Both the position numbers and the translations under genes were made by a program. The notes below the pieces were generated by a model that worked only from the letters and a program-made list of their open reading frames with translations, did no database searches and was not told the DNA's origin. From NCBI GenBank assembly GCA_017437825.1, contig JAFRXC010000055.1, positions 1 to 63,417 on the forward strand: a DNA stretch of 63,417 nt. The letters run 5' to 3'. This document shows positions 1-8,620 of the stretch, one piece after another (the stretch's first letter is position 1; every line of letters starts with the position of its first letter). This DNA is from Bacteroidales bacterium (lineage in GTDB: Bacteria > Bacteroidota > Bacteroidia > Bacteroidales > UBA932).

Positions 1-356
1 GCTGCATTGTGAGAAGGCGCAGGGGCCGGATTGGCGTTATGCTTGGGAGCAGGTGCAGGGTTGTTGTGAGGCTTGGGAGCCGGAGTCGGCTTCGCGTTGT
101 GCTTGGGCTTGGGCTTAGGTGCCGGAGCCGGAGGCGGCGGAGGCGTGGGCCTGTGAGAGTAGTACGGCGCAGGGGCCGGACGACGGTGGAAGATCCTGTA
201 AAGCAGGCTGGGCCTGTAAGTGGTCCTGTTAGTTATGATGACTGTAGGTTCTACAATTACATCCGGAGTACGTGCTACAGTCCTATACTCGACGGAGCAA
301 GAAGAAACTGCGAGAACCGCAAGTGCTAAACCAAATATGTAAGTAAACCTTTTCAT
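1..356 (-). CDS. Proline/lysine-rich lipoprotein, C-terminus beyond window edge
   Basis: Reading the minus strand from the ATG at 356-354 gives an open frame that runs off the window start. The first 21 residues are a lipoprotein signal peptide: a KR start, a hydrophobic stretch, and a lipobox VSSC followed by S. About 50 residues follow (YRTVARTPDVIVEPTVI...), then a low-complexity tail in which Pro, Ala, Lys, His and Asn dominate, with repeated units like APKPKPKHN and PAPAPKHN. The repeated GGAGCCGG/GGGGCCGG text of the first 180 bases is this tail read backwards. By inference it is an exported, lipid-anchored protein, with the tail perhaps spanning the periplasm or binding cell wall. I do not recognise a family. 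The + strand ORF over the same bases is only a shadow. Confidence 0.7.
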   Translation of the reverse strand, partial: MKRFTYIFGLALAVLAVSSCSVEYRTVARTPDVIVEPTVIITNRTTYRPSLLYRIFHRRPAPAPYYSHRPTPPPPPAPAPKPKPKHNAKPTPAPKPHNNPAPAPKHNANPAPAPSHNA

Positions 357-478
357 GATCGTAAGTTTTAGAGTTCACCTTGCTTATAGCAAACGGTATG
401 CCATAATTCAAAAACATGAAAATTCATACAGATATTTGTGATTTTTTTGAATAATGATAAAATATTCCCAGAAAAGAC

Positions 479-486
479 TAACTTTG
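479..486 (+). promoter_or_regulatory. -7 element (TAACTTTG) upstream of the M48 gene
   Basis: TAACTTTG fits the Bacteroidota -7 consensus TAnnTTTG and ends 6 bases before the ATG at 493, so the transcript would be leaderless or nearly so. No TTTG sits at the proper upstream distance, so only half of the promoter is visible. Confidence 0.45.
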
Positions 487-492
487 TGTATT

Positions 493-1263
493 ATGAAAAA
501 GATAGTATTCCTTCTGGCAGCCATGCTGTCCCTTACCAGCTGCAGCATTCTTGGCGGAATCAACTGGGATTCAGCCCAGTTGGGCCAGGCAGCAGGTGCC
601 GCAATGACGGCGATGTCAATCACAGACGCACAGATAGTATCGCTCTGCGCTCAGTCCATAGCACAGGAAGATGCGCAGAACAGGATAGATAACGGCAGTT
701 ACGCGGCCAGGCTCAAGAGAGTCCTCTCCGGAGTTACCGTAAAGGGACTGGTCCTGGATCCCAAGGTTTACATAAAGAACGACATCAACGCCTTCGCCAG
801 CGGTGACGGCTCCATACGTGTTTACAGCGGCCTGATGGACGTAATGGACGACAACGAGCTGTTCGCAATCATAGGTCACGAGATTGGCCACGTGGTCAAC
901 CAGGATACCAAGAGGGCAATGAAAAGCGCCTATCTTGCAGCGGCCGCACGCGGCGTCGTGAATGCTGCCGGCGCTGTAGGCGTCCTTTCACAGTCCGTGC
1001 TTGGAGACATAGGTCAGGCTTATTTCAACTCCCAGTATTCACAGAAGCAGGAATTGGCCGCAGACAAGTTCGGTTTCGAATTCTGCGTCGCTTACAAGAA
1101 GGACCCGTACGCAATGTACAACTCCCTCCAGAAACTCCAGAAACTGTCTTCATCCCGTCAGTCTTCCTACCTTGAGAAGATGTTCTCCTCACACCCGGAC
1201 AACGAGACCAGGTCCAAGAAGGTGAAGGATATGGCTGACAAATACGTTAAGAGCGCCAAGTAA
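493..1263 (+). CDS. M48 family zinc metalloprotease, lipoprotein
   Basis: A 256-residue protein in the M48 (Ste24/HtpX/BepA-like) peptidase family. The zinc motif HEIGH is at about residues 129-133, with Glu130 as the catalytic base. A downstream ELAAD segment carries the expected third ligand. I chose the ATG at 493 because it gives a clean lipoprotein signal peptide (MKKIVFLLAAMLSLTSC, lipidated Cys17); the longer frame from 454 would spoil it. Homologues of this type are small periplasmic or outer-membrane-anchored proteases linked to envelope protein quality control. It has its own promoter and is not tightly coupled to cmk, which starts 5 bases later. The family call is firm; the physiological substrate is unknown. 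Confidence 0.9.
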   Translation: MKKIVFLLAAMLSLTSCSILGGINWDSAQLGQAAGAAMTAMSITDAQIVSLCAQSIAQEDAQNRIDNGSYAARLKRVLSGVTVKGLVLDPKVYIKNDINAFASGDGSIRVYSGLMDVMDDNELFAIIGHEIGHVVNQDTKRAMKSAYLAAAARGVVNAAGAVGVLSQSVLGDIGQAYFNSQYSQKQELAADKFGFEFCVAYKKDPYAMYNSLQKLQKLSSSRQSSYLEKMFSSHPDNETRSKKVKDMADKYVKSAK

Positions 1264-1268
1264 AGAAT

Positions 1269-1952
1269 ATGCGAGTACCCGATATTATCATTGCCGTCGA
1301 CGGTTTTTCTTCGACAGGCAAGAGCACGCTGGCAAAACTCATTGCCAAGGAGTTTGAATTCCTGTATCTGGATTCAGGAGCAATGTACAGGGGAGTCACC
1401 CTGTTCGCCCAGGAGAACGGGCTCATAGACGAGGACAGCGTCATCTCTCCCAAGTTGAAAGAGGCCCTGGAAGGCCTGGACCTGTACTTCGGTCTGGACG
1501 GGACCTATATTGGAGACCGCTGCATAGAGAAACTTATCCGCACCATGGGCGTGTCCTCCCAGGTCAGCCCCATTTCCGCCGTGCCGTACGTGCGCAATTT
1601 TGTCGATTCAAAATTGCACGAGATGGCAAAGGCGGGGCGCGTGGTGATGGACGGCAGGGACATAGGCACCACCGTCTTCCCCAATGCGGAGCTCAAGATA
1701 TTCATGACCGCCTCCGATCAGGTCCGCGCGCAGCGCCGCTTTGACGAGCTTGTGGCAAAAGGAGAGAATCCCTCGTTCGAGGAGGTCCTTGCCAACCTCA
1801 AGGAGAGGGACTACATAGACTCGCACCGCGAGGCTTCCCCTCTGTCTCGTGCCGCCGACGCCTATGTGATGGACAATTCCGACATGACCATCAAGGAAGA
1901 GCTGGAATGGGTCAGGGGAGTGATCCAGGGTAAACTCGGCATCCTGGAGTAA
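1269..1952 (+). CDS. cmk: (d)CMP kinase
   Basis: Cytidylate kinase: phosphorylates CMP/dCMP with ATP in cytosolic pyrimidine salvage and CTP supply. Its 227 residues are the normal length. The P-loop GFSSTGKST lies at residues 12-20, followed by the family's LDSGAMYRG stretch and the NMP-binding DGRDIG segment near residue 125; an RAQRRF(D) lid sequence follows. It overlaps ispH by one base (TAATG), so the two are probably translationally coupled. cmk next to ispH is a common pairing in Bacteroidales. Confidence 0.95.
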   Translation: MRVPDIIIAVDGFSSTGKSTLAKLIAKEFEFLYLDSGAMYRGVTLFAQENGLIDEDSVISPKLKEALEGLDLYFGLDGTYIGDRCIEKLIRTMGVSSQVSPISAVPYVRNFVDSKLHEMAKAGRVVMDGRDIGTTVFPNAELKIFMTASDQVRAQRRFDELVAKGENPSFEEVLANLKERDYIDSHREASPLSRAADAYVMDNSDMTIKEELEWVRGVIQGKLGILE

Positions 1953-2839
1953 TGGCCCTCAGAGTTGAAATCGATCCCGACGCCGGCTTTTGCGGCGGAG
2001 TCATCCGCGCAATAGGCACGGCGGAGAGGTTTCTTGGCGACAATCCTGAAAAGACGCTCTATTCGCTTGGAGCGATAGTTCACAACGAACAGGAGCTCTC
2101 GCGCCTGAGCGCCCTGGGGTTGCGTCAGGTGGCCGGGGCGGACGATCCCGCCCTGCCCCAAGGCAGCACCTTGCTCATACGCGCCCACGGCGAGCCTCCC
2201 GCTACGTACAGGGTCGCAGAAGACCGTTCCCTGGACGTGATCGACTGTACTTGTCCCGTGGTACTCAAGCTTCAGAAAGACATCAGGAAGGCCTCCGCGC
2301 GGATATCTCCTGCAAGGGGTCAGATTGTCATATTCGGCAAGATAGGCCACGCCGAGGTGCTGGGCCTTCTGGGTAACACCTCCGCAGACGCCATCGTCAT
2401 CGAGAGCGAGCAGATGCTCCTTGATTGCCTGAAAGACGGACGCATCCGCAAGGAAGGACCGCTGGAGGTTTTTTCGCAGACGACAAAGGATCCGGACGAG
2501 TACGGCCGCATATGTGGAATCCTTTCCGCCGAATGCGGCAACGTGTCGGTTCACCATACCATCTGCAGGCAGGTGGCTTCCCGGCACAGCAGGCTTGAGA
2601 CTTTCGCCCGGGGGCACGACGTCATAGTGTTCGTAAGCGGCAAGGAGAGTTCCAACGGAAAGGTGTTGTCTGCGTTCTGCAAGAAATGCAACCCCAGGAC
2701 TTTCGTGGCCCTGAGTCCTTCGGACATCGACCCCTCCTGGTTCCGTCCAGACGACAAGGTAGGGGTGAGCGGTGCCACATCCACCCCCAAGTGGCTTTTG
2801 GAGCAGGTGGCCTGCCACATCCGAAATTTTGCATTGTAA
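1952..2839 (+). CDS. ispH: 4-hydroxy-3-methylbut-2-enyl diphosphate reductase
   Basis: Last enzyme of the MEP isoprenoid pathway, a 4Fe-4S protein making IPP and DMAPP. It has 295 residues. The three cluster cysteines are visible: Cys14 in AGFCGGV, one in the DCTCPVV segment near residue 98, and one in HHTICRQVASR near residue 204. SQTTKDP near residue 172 matches the conserved TT-containing substrate-binding loop. The start is fixed by the TAATG overlap with cmk. Presence of ispH implies the MEP pathway rather than mevalonate. Confidence 0.94.
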   Translation: MALRVEIDPDAGFCGGVIRAIGTAERFLGDNPEKTLYSLGAIVHNEQELSRLSALGLRQVAGADDPALPQGSTLLIRAHGEPPATYRVAEDRSLDVIDCTCPVVLKLQKDIRKASARISPARGQIVIFGKIGHAEVLGLLGNTSADAIVIESEQMLLDCLKDGRIRKEGPLEVFSQTTKDPDEYGRICGILSAECGNVSVHHTICRQVASRHSRLETFARGHDVIVFVSGKESSNGKVLSAFCKKCNPRTFVALSPSDIDPSWFRPDDKVGVSGATSTPKWLLEQVACHIRNFAL

Positions 2840-2858
2840 ATTGGATTTCTTATTTTTG
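2828..2858 (+). promoter_or_regulatory. Promoter of efp: TTTG-N19-TATTTTTG
   Basis: TTTG at 2828-2831, a 19-base spacer, then TATTTTTG at 2851-2858 match both halves of the Bacteroidota sigma-ABfr consensus. The -33 half lies within the last codons of ispH. Predicted transcription start is near 2865, giving a leader of about 30 bases before the efp ATG at 2895. Confidence 0.75.
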
Positions 2859-2894
2859 CACAGATAAGCTAATCATAATAAAACACAAATATTT

Positions 2895-3458
2895 ATGGCA
2901 ACAACTGCAGATTTCAAGAACGGTCTTTACATCAAGTATAACGACAAGCCCTGCATGGTAGTGTATTTCCAGCACGTAAAACCGGGCAAGGGCCCCGCTT
3001 TCGTAAAGACTAAGCTCCGCAACCTGGAGAACGGCCGCATCCTGGAGAACACCTTCAGCGCAGGTATGAAGATTGACTTGATCAACGTCGAGAGGCGTCC
3101 CTATCAGTTCCTCTATGCCGAGGAAGACGGCTTCAACTTCATGCACGAAGAAACCTACGAGCAGATCACCCTTCCCAAGGACGTGGTGGAGAATTCTGAC
3201 CTGATGAAGGAAGGACAGCACGTAGAGATGATGTTCTGGGTAGACGAGGATAGGTGCCTCACCTGCGAACTCCCTACCTACGTAACTCTGGAGGTAACAT
3301 ATTCAGAGCCCGCTGTCAAGGGCAACACCGCTTCTACCAACGCTCTCAAGGAGGTCACCCTTGAGACCGGAGCAAAGATCATGGTCCCTCTGTTCATCAA
3401 CCAGGGAGACGTGATCACAGTCAACACCACAGACCGTTCATACGGCCAGAGAGTATAA
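2895..3458 (+). CDS. efp: Translation elongation factor P
   Basis: EF-P enters ribosomes stalled on polyproline stretches and restores peptide-bond formation. The length of 187 residues is standard, with an N-terminal KOW-like domain and two OB domains. The loop KPGKGPAF, around residue 34, carries the lysine that is post-translationally modified in several lineages. The C-terminus ends in the usual TxDxSYxxRV form. It is a monocistronic unit, with a consensus promoter in front and a strong intrinsic terminator 22 bases after the stop. Confidence 0.97.
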   Translation: MATTADFKNGLYIKYNDKPCMVVYFQHVKPGKGPAFVKTKLRNLENGRILENTFSAGMKIDLINVERRPYQFLYAEEDGFNFMHEETYEQITLPKDVVENSDLMKEGQHVEMMFWVDEDRCLTCELPTYVTLEVTYSEPAVKGNTASTNALKEVTLETGAKIMVPLFINQGDVITVNTTDRSYGQRV

Positions 3459-3480
3459 CTCCTGGTTTGGAATAAACTGA

Positions 3481-3511
3481 AGAGACCGGCATCCAGCCGG
3501 TCTCTCTTTTT
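3481..3511 (+). terminator. Intrinsic terminator after efp
   Basis: Perfect 10-bp stem AGAGACCGGC (3481-3490) / GCCGGTCTCT (3496-3505) with loop ATCCA, followed by C and five T. It overlaps the stop of the convergent gene at 3510, so it may serve both strands. Confidence 0.88.
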
Positions 3512-3914
3512 ATTGTATTCGGTCTATTTTCAATTGTTGGATCTTGTAGGTGTCACCGTGATAGCTTACGAAAATGGTGACCTGGTATATTTCCCCTCCC
3601 GCGTTAAGGTTGCCCAGCGCGTATTTCATGTTTCCGCGGCTGGCGGTGTGGTTTATGACGAAGGACCGTGGAGTGTGGGAATTGAAGAACGACTTGAGGA
3701 TCTGTTTTGCCTGGTTGCGGCTGCAGTCGTTGGAGCCGGCCAGGATGGATACTTCCAGGTTGTCTGCGAACCAGGCTGAAAGATTGTCCGTGTTGCCCTG
3801 GGAAATGTATTTTGTGATGGGGATGAACACGTCGTACCCGTCACTTTGAGCAAATGCGGACAACCCCGAAAACAGGATTGCCGCCATCACCGCTATTTTC
3901 CTCAAGAAGCTCAT
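3510..3914 (-). CDS. DUF4783-type exported protein
   Basis: A 134-residue protein with a signal peptide (MSFLRKIAVMAAILFSGLSAFAQ, probably cut after AFA). The mature part is a small alpha+beta domain (VFIPITKYISQGNTDNLSAWFADNLE, ...KQILKSFFNSHTPRSF..., ...YQVTIFVSYHGDTYKIQQLKIDR), which matches my memory of DUF4783, a SnoaL/NTF2-like family found in Bacteroidota. I chose the start at 3914 because upstream in-frame Met codons would bury the signal peptide. Periplasmic location is inferred. Function is unknown; NTF2-like folds often bind small ligands, but nothing here shows which. Confidence 0.8.
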   Translation of the reverse strand: MSFLRKIAVMAAILFSGLSAFAQSDGYDVFIPITKYISQGNTDNLSAWFADNLEVSILAGSNDCSRNQAKQILKSFFNSHTPRSFVINHTASRGNMKYALGNLNAGGEIYQVTIFVSYHGDTYKIQQLKIDRIQ

Positions 3915-3928
3915 AATGATTAAAAATG

Positions 3929-3960
3929 ATTGCAAATACCGAGCCATCTGGTTATATTTG
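3929..3960 (+). promoter_or_regulatory. Promoter of rlmH: ATTG-N20-TATATTTG
   Basis: TATATTTG at 3953-3960 is a full -7 match, with ATTG 20 bases upstream as a near-match to the -33 element. It ends 18 bases before the rlmH ATG. Confidence 0.65.
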
Positions 3961-3978
3961 TAAAGATAGTCATAATAT

Positions 3979-4452
3979 ATGAAAATCACGCTCCTTACCG
4001 TAGGAAAGACGGACATAAAGTGGGTCAAGGAAGGGCTTGAGATGTATTCGGGCCGCATTTCCCGCTATGTCCCGTTCTCCGTTACGGAAATACCGGAACT
4101 GAAGAACGTGTCCGCCCTGAGCGTGGAGCAGATAAAGAAAAAGGAGGCGGAACTCATACTCAGGCACATCCGCCAGCAGGACGAACTGGTGCTGCTGGAC
4201 GAGCGCGGCCAGCGGCGCACTTCGCTGGCATTCGCATCCTGGCTGGAAGACAGGATGAGCCGCGGAGGACGGGACCTTGTGTTCGTCGTGGGAGGGGCCT
4301 ACGGCTTCGGGACGCAAGTCTACGAGCGCGCCGATGCCTTGATATCCCTTTCTGAGATGACGTTTTCGCACCAGATAGTTAGAACGATTTTTGCAGAACA
4401 GCTGTACCGCGCCTTCACCATAATCAGGGGAGAACCGTACCACCATCAATAA
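3979..4452 (+). CDS. rlmH: 23S rRNA (pseudouridine1915-N3)-methyltransferase
   Basis: SPOUT-class methyltransferase that modifies pseudouridine 1915 in helix 69 of 23S rRNA, using SAM on assembled 70S ribosomes. The length of 157 residues is typical. The C-terminal knot carries the SAM-binding segment FVVGGAYGFG and the signature SEMTFSHQIVRTIFAEQLYRAF, ending in EPYHHQ as expected. Its last base is shared with the start of the histidine kinase gene (TAATG), so the two are co-translated. Confidence 0.95.
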   Translation: MKITLLTVGKTDIKWVKEGLEMYSGRISRYVPFSVTEIPELKNVSALSVEQIKKKEAELILRHIRQQDELVLLDERGQRRTSLAFASWLEDRMSRGGRDLVFVVGGAYGFGTQVYERADALISLSEMTFSHQIVRTIFAEQLYRAFTIIRGEPYHHQ

Positions 4453-7400
4453 TGGCATTGTTTGACAAACACAACTGGAAGGACATAGCAAGCGGGGTGT
4501 TCCTGCTTGCCAGCGTGGTGTGCGTGCTGCTGGCGCTCAACCTGTCGCCATATCCGGCCGACTCGGAGCGCGCTGCCCAGAAGGTGCAGAATGTGCTTGC
4601 AGGCAGGATGGCCCTCCTGGACTCTTATGCCCAGCAGGCCCTGCAGGGAGATCCTACGCAGTGGATGGAGCTGGAAGGGCTGCCTGAGGATATGGTGGTT
4701 TACCGATACGTGAACGACTCCCTCCAGTCCTGGGCCAACCGCTTCACAGTAAGGAACGACGATATCTCCAACAAGGTGGTCTTCGAGCAGTTCAGCAGCC
4801 AGAGGACGTCCCTGTCCTCGCCGCTGCTTTCCGTCACCCCCGTTGTGCAGTATATGAACCTTGGCCCTGCCTGGTACCTGTTGTATTCCAAGGAAGAAGG
4901 GGACTGCAAGGTCATTGCCGGCCTGGAGATAATGAACGAGAACCTTTCGCTGCAGGGCAGGGGCGTCAACAAGCGCCTCAACCTGGGGTCGCAGTTCTCC
5001 ATCGAGCCCCTTTCAAACAGCGGAGGCTCGGCGGTGTACGTTGGCGAGGTGCCTCAGTTCAAGATCATCTTCGACTCGTTCAGCACATACACCCTGTCAA
5101 ATTCCTATATGATGTGGGTGGCGCTGCTGCTGTTTATAATAGCTGCGTTCCTGTACCTCTCCGGTGAAAGGTCCCTCCAGCGGTTTTACATTGTCCAGAT
5201 CCTCTTCATACTGGTTACCCTGGGACTGTTCCTGTTCGGCTTCAAGCTGCAGAACGAGGACATAATGTTCTCCCCGACCTTGTACGCTGACGGCCCGTTG
5301 CTGTACTCGCTGGCTTCGGTAATAATCATAAACCTGTACGTGGTGCTGCTTGTAAGCAGCGCCTATATGATCAGGGGACTGCTGTACCGCAAGTTCCAGG
5401 AATGCAGGACTAATCTGCAGTTCAACTTCTTCTCCATAGTCGCGATCCTGCTTATAGTGGGCATACTGGTATACTCCTTCTATGCCCTCAGAAGCATTAT
5501 CCTGAATTCCAGCATTAACCTTGAGTTGTACAAGCTGGACGGCCTAAGCTGGTATACGCTGTTGGTATACGCTTCGTTCATATTGCTGCTGATGATGGTT
5601 CCGCTGCTTGTGCAGCTGCTCCGTCCCGCCCTTAAGCGCTGGGCCGGAATCCATCTGGAGGCCATGTCACGGACCAACCTGGTATTGTATTCGCTGCTCA
5701 TATCCGCCTTCCTCGTGATTGTTGCCGCAGTTTTCGGTTTCCGCAAGGAACAGGACAGGGTGGGGCTGTGGGCCAACAGGCTTTCCATTGACAGGGACAT
5801 ATCGCTGGAGCTGGAACTGAGGACGATTGAAAACGAGATAGCCTCCGACGTGCTCATTGGTTCCCTCGCAGTCCTGGACAATACCAATTCAGTGATCCTG
5901 AACAGGATAATGGAGTTCTACATGACACGCCTTTCCCAGGACTATGACGTGTCCGTATTCATACTCAATCCGGGAAACAACAGCCAGCAGGCCCTGGATT
6001 ACATCTATTCCAGAATCCGTGACGGCCAGCCCATCTTCGACAACTCGCGCTTCCTGTACAACACCACATCCAGCGGTCAGTCCAGGTATGCGGCGCTGTT
6101 CCCGTACAATAACGACGTTTACGGTTCGTCCACTATGTTACTGGAGGTGGAGCCCAAGGCAAACAAGGCTGACAGAGGCTTTTCTTCCCTGATGGGCTAT
6201 ACCCTTCCCGGAAGCGTCACCATACCTGCGCGCTATTCCTACGCCAAGTATCAGGGCCGCTCGATGACTTCCTACAGGGGTGCGTATCCTTATATGAGAA
6301 CCCTTTCGGACGAACTTGCGGACCAGGCATACTCCGCCCAGAGGTCATATCTGGTGAGGAACACCTATTCCCACTTCCTGAACAAGATATCCGACGACGA
6401 AGTGATTATCATTTCCCGTCCCAAGATACCCACGATGAGCTATCTGCTGGATTTCATATTCGTGGCCCTGGCGGCTTATGCAGCACTGTCCGTCCTTGCC
6501 CTCTCACGCAAGCGCAAGCCCGTCTTCCAGCAGACTTATTACAAGACCAGGGTGGCTTCCGTGCTCGTTGCATCCCTTTTCATCACAATGGTAACCATAA
6601 CCCTTGTCAGCGTCATCTTCGTGATCAGGAGGAACGACGCCAACAGGCACAATATGATGGTGGAGAAGATCAGCAACATCCAGAACCTTTTGGAGAGCAG
6701 GTGCCGCAATGCCCGGGACTTCTCGGACCTGGCGTCCCAGGACTTCTCGTCCGCGCTTGAAGTGATCAGCGACATGACCGGGTCTGACATAATGCTCTAT
6801 ACCTCCGGAGGAGTGGCTTTCAAGTCCACCACCCAGGAAATTCTGGACAACCAGCTGTTTGGAAGCAGGATTGACGAGGAGGCCTACAGGCAGATCTATT
6901 ACGAGGGAAGCCGCTATTTCATTGACAAGGATATGCTCAACGGCCACAGGTACTACGCAATGTACGCCCCTGTGTATAACGACGCCGGACAGATGCTGGC
7001 AATCGCGTCCAGCCCTTATATCCCGGAGAATTACGACTTCGACACTGAGGCCGTGATCCACTCCATTGCGGTAATCACCGCTTTCCTCATCCTCCTGCTC
7101 ATAGCCAGGATCCTGATCGACAACATTGTGGACAGGCTGTTCAAGCCTCTGTCCGAACTCAGCAGCAAGATGGGCGCTTCTGACGTGGACAGCCTGGAGT
7201 ACCTGGAATACGACAGGGACGACGAGATCACATCCCTTGTGCAGTCGTACAACAAGATGGTTAGCGACCTGTCCGACAGTACGCGAAAGCTGGCTCAGGC
7301 CGAGCGCGACAAGGCCTGGAGCGGAATGGCGCGTCAGGTGGCGCACGAAATCAAGAATCCGCTCACGCCTATGAAGCTCCAGCTGCAGAGGCTGATCCGC

Positions 7401-7976
7401 CTGAAGCAGAAGGGAGACCCTTCCTGGCAGGAGAAATTCGACGAGGTGGCCAAGGTGGTGCTCGACCACATAGACATCCTGTCCGAGACTGCAAACGAAT
7501 TCTCCACCTTCGCCAAGCTCTATACCGAGGAACCCACGTCCATAGACCTTGACCTGGTGCTCCAGGAAGAGATTGCGATGTTCGACAACAAGGAGAACAT
7601 CACTATGAGCTATATGGGATACAAGGACGCGGTGGTTATGGGACCGAAACCCCAGCTGACCCGCGTGTTCGTCAACCTGATCAGCAACGCCGTGCAGGCA
7701 GTGGAGGAGCAGGGCGGTGGAACGGTTCAGATATCCCTCAGGAACTCGTCTTCCGGAGACGGTTTCTACGACATTGTTTTCGAGGACAGCGGCCCGGGCG
7801 TGGCAAGCGAGAACGTGGAGAAGCTGTTCACCCCCAATTTCACCACAAAATCGTCCGGAACGGGCCTCGGACTGGCCATTTCAAGAAGAATTCTGGAGAA
7901 ATGCGGAGCCCGCATTTCGTATTCCCGTTCATTCGTTCTGGGAGGGGCTTGTTTTACGATTATTTATCCTAAATAA
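4452..7976 (+). CDS. Giant NtrY-like membrane sensor histidine kinase
   Basis: 1174 residues. A membrane segment near residues 11-30 precedes an extracytoplasmic region. Then come about six closely spaced hydrophobic helices (roughly 220-420), a second extracytoplasmic region, a helix pair near 660-715, a third sensor-like region, and a last helix near 865-885. HAMP (LFKPLSELSSKMG) leads into the H-box AHEIKNPLTPMKLQLQRL, the N-box NLISNAVQAV, the G1 box EDSGPGV and the G2 box GTGLGLAIS. All residues for autophosphorylation and ATP binding are present. The H-box NPLTP form is typical of NtrY-type kinases. No response regulator is adjacent, so its partner is elsewhere. It is far larger than most kinases, having three separable sensory portions. 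Known members occur in Bacteroidales; the signal is unknown. Confidence 0.88.
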   Translation: MALFDKHNWKDIASGVFLLASVVCVLLALNLSPYPADSERAAQKVQNVLAGRMALLDSYAQQALQGDPTQWMELEGLPEDMVVYRYVNDSLQSWANRFTVRNDDISNKVVFEQFSSQRTSLSSPLLSVTPVVQYMNLGPAWYLLYSKEEGDCKVIAGLEIMNENLSLQGRGVNKRLNLGSQFSIEPLSNSGGSAVYVGEVPQFKIIFDSFSTYTLSNSYMMWVALLLFIIAAFLYLSGERSLQRFYIVQILFILVTLGLFLFGFKLQNEDIMFSPTLYADGPLLYSLASVIIINLYVVLLVSSAYMIRGLLYRKFQECRTNLQFNFFSIVAILLIVGILVYSFYALRSIILNSSINLELYKLDGLSWYTLLVYASFILLLMMVPLLVQLLRPALKRWAGIHLEAMSRTNLVLYSLLISAFLVIVAAVFGFRKEQDRVGLWANRLSIDRDISLELELRTIENEIASDVLIGSLAVLDNTNSVILNRIMEFYMTRLSQDYDVSVFILNPGNNSQQALDYIYSRIRDGQPIFDNSRFLYNTTSSGQSRYAALFPYNNDVYGSSTMLLEVEPKANKADRGFSSLMGYTLPGSVTIPARYSYAKYQGRSMTSYRGAYPYMRTLSDELADQAYSAQRSYLVRNTYSHFLNKISDDEVIIISRPKIPTMSYLLDFIFVALAAYAALSVLALSRKRKPVFQQTYYKTRVASVLVASLFITMVTITLVSVIFVIRRNDANRHNMMVEKISNIQNLLESRCRNARDFSDLASQDFSSALEVISDMTGSDIMLYTSGGVAFKSTTQEILDNQLFGSRIDEEAYRQIYYEGSRYFIDKDMLNGHRYYAMYAPVYNDAGQMLAIASSPYIPENYDFDTEAVIHSIAVITAFLILLLIARILIDNIVDRLFKPLSELSSKMGASDVDSLEYLEYDRDDEITSLVQSYNKMVSDLSDSTRKLAQAERDKAWSGMARQVAHEIKNPLTPMKLQLQRLIRLKQKGDPSWQEKFDEVAKVVLDHIDILSETANEFSTFAKLYTEEPTSIDLDLVLQEEIAMFDNKENITMSYMGYKDAVVMGPKPQLTRVFVNLISNAVQAVEEQGGGTVQISLRNSSSGDGFYDIVFEDSGPGVASENVEKLFTPNFTTKSSGTGLGLAISRRILEKCGARISYSRSFVLGGACFTIIYPK

Positions 7977-7991
7977 TCATTCTTTTTTTAG

Positions 7992-7999
7992 TATCTTTG
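7992..7999 (+). promoter_or_regulatory. -7 element (TATCTTTG) upstream of engB
   Basis: TATCTTTG matches TAnnTTTG and lies 24 bases before the ATG at 8024, in the short gap after the kinase gene. No clear TTTG is found 19-21 bases upstream. It may start the long + strand run engB through ribF. Confidence 0.55.
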
Positions 8000-8023
8000 T
8001 AGGTCGGATTTGTATTGGGCTCT

Positions 8024-8620
8024 ATGAAGATATCGCAGGCCATCTATGCCGGAAGCAGCACGAGGGTTAGCCGTAAACCCGGGCGGAAACTGCCTGAGTT
8101 CGCTTTCATCGGCAGGTCCAACGTCGGAAAGTCTTCCCTGATCAACATGCTCTGCGGAAAAAGCAAGCTGGCCCTTACATCCGCCACCCCCGGAAAGACC
8201 AAGGTCGTGAACCATTTCCTGGTGAACGACAAGTGGTATCTGGTGGACCTTCCGGGTTACGGATATGCAAAAATGTCCAACAAGGGGAGGGAAGAGCTGA
8301 CGGCAGTCATCTCTGACTACATTCTTAACTCACAGGAAATGGTAATGCTGTTCGTGCTGGTTGACTCCAGGTATGAGATAACGGCCAGGGACCTCGATTT
8401 CATATCCAATCTGGGGCAGAACCGCATCCCGTTCGGCATCGTCTTTACGAAGTGCGACAAGATGGGCCCAAACGCCCTCAAGGCCGTCATCGACAAGGAC
8501 TGCGAAATCCTCTCCTCGAGTTGGGAGCAGTTGCCGCCGATGTTCACCACCTCGTCGCGCACCGCGGCCGGAAAAGAAGAGATTTTAAGCTATATAGATA
8601 CAATACTGGCATCGTTATGA
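8024..8620 (+). CDS. engB: Ribosome biogenesis GTPase EngB (YihA/YsxC)
   Basis: Small cytosolic GTPase needed for late assembly of the 50S subunit. It has 198 residues from the ATG at 8024; an in-frame TTG at 8015 is a weaker alternative. G motifs: GRSNVGKSSLIN (G1), TPGKTK (G2), DLPGYGYA (G3), TKCDK (G4). Its stop overlaps the prs start in an ATGA junction, suggesting coupled translation. It is grouped with the second GTPase gene der two genes downstream. Confidence 0.95.
   Translation: MKISQAIYAGSSTRVSRKPGRKLPEFAFIGRSNVGKSSLINMLCGKSKLALTSATPGKTKVVNHFLVNDKWYLVDLPGYGYAKMSNKGREELTAVISDYILNSQEMVMLFVLVDSRYEITARDLDFISNLGQNRIPFGIVFTKCDKMGPNALKAVIDKDCEILSSSWEQLPPMFTTSSRTAAGKEEILSYIDTILASL

Noticed and set aside
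1..329. Arg-rich + strand ORF at the window start
   Set aside because: It is the reverse of the Pro-rich lipoprotein tail, whose minus-strand reading has a signal peptide and lipobox.
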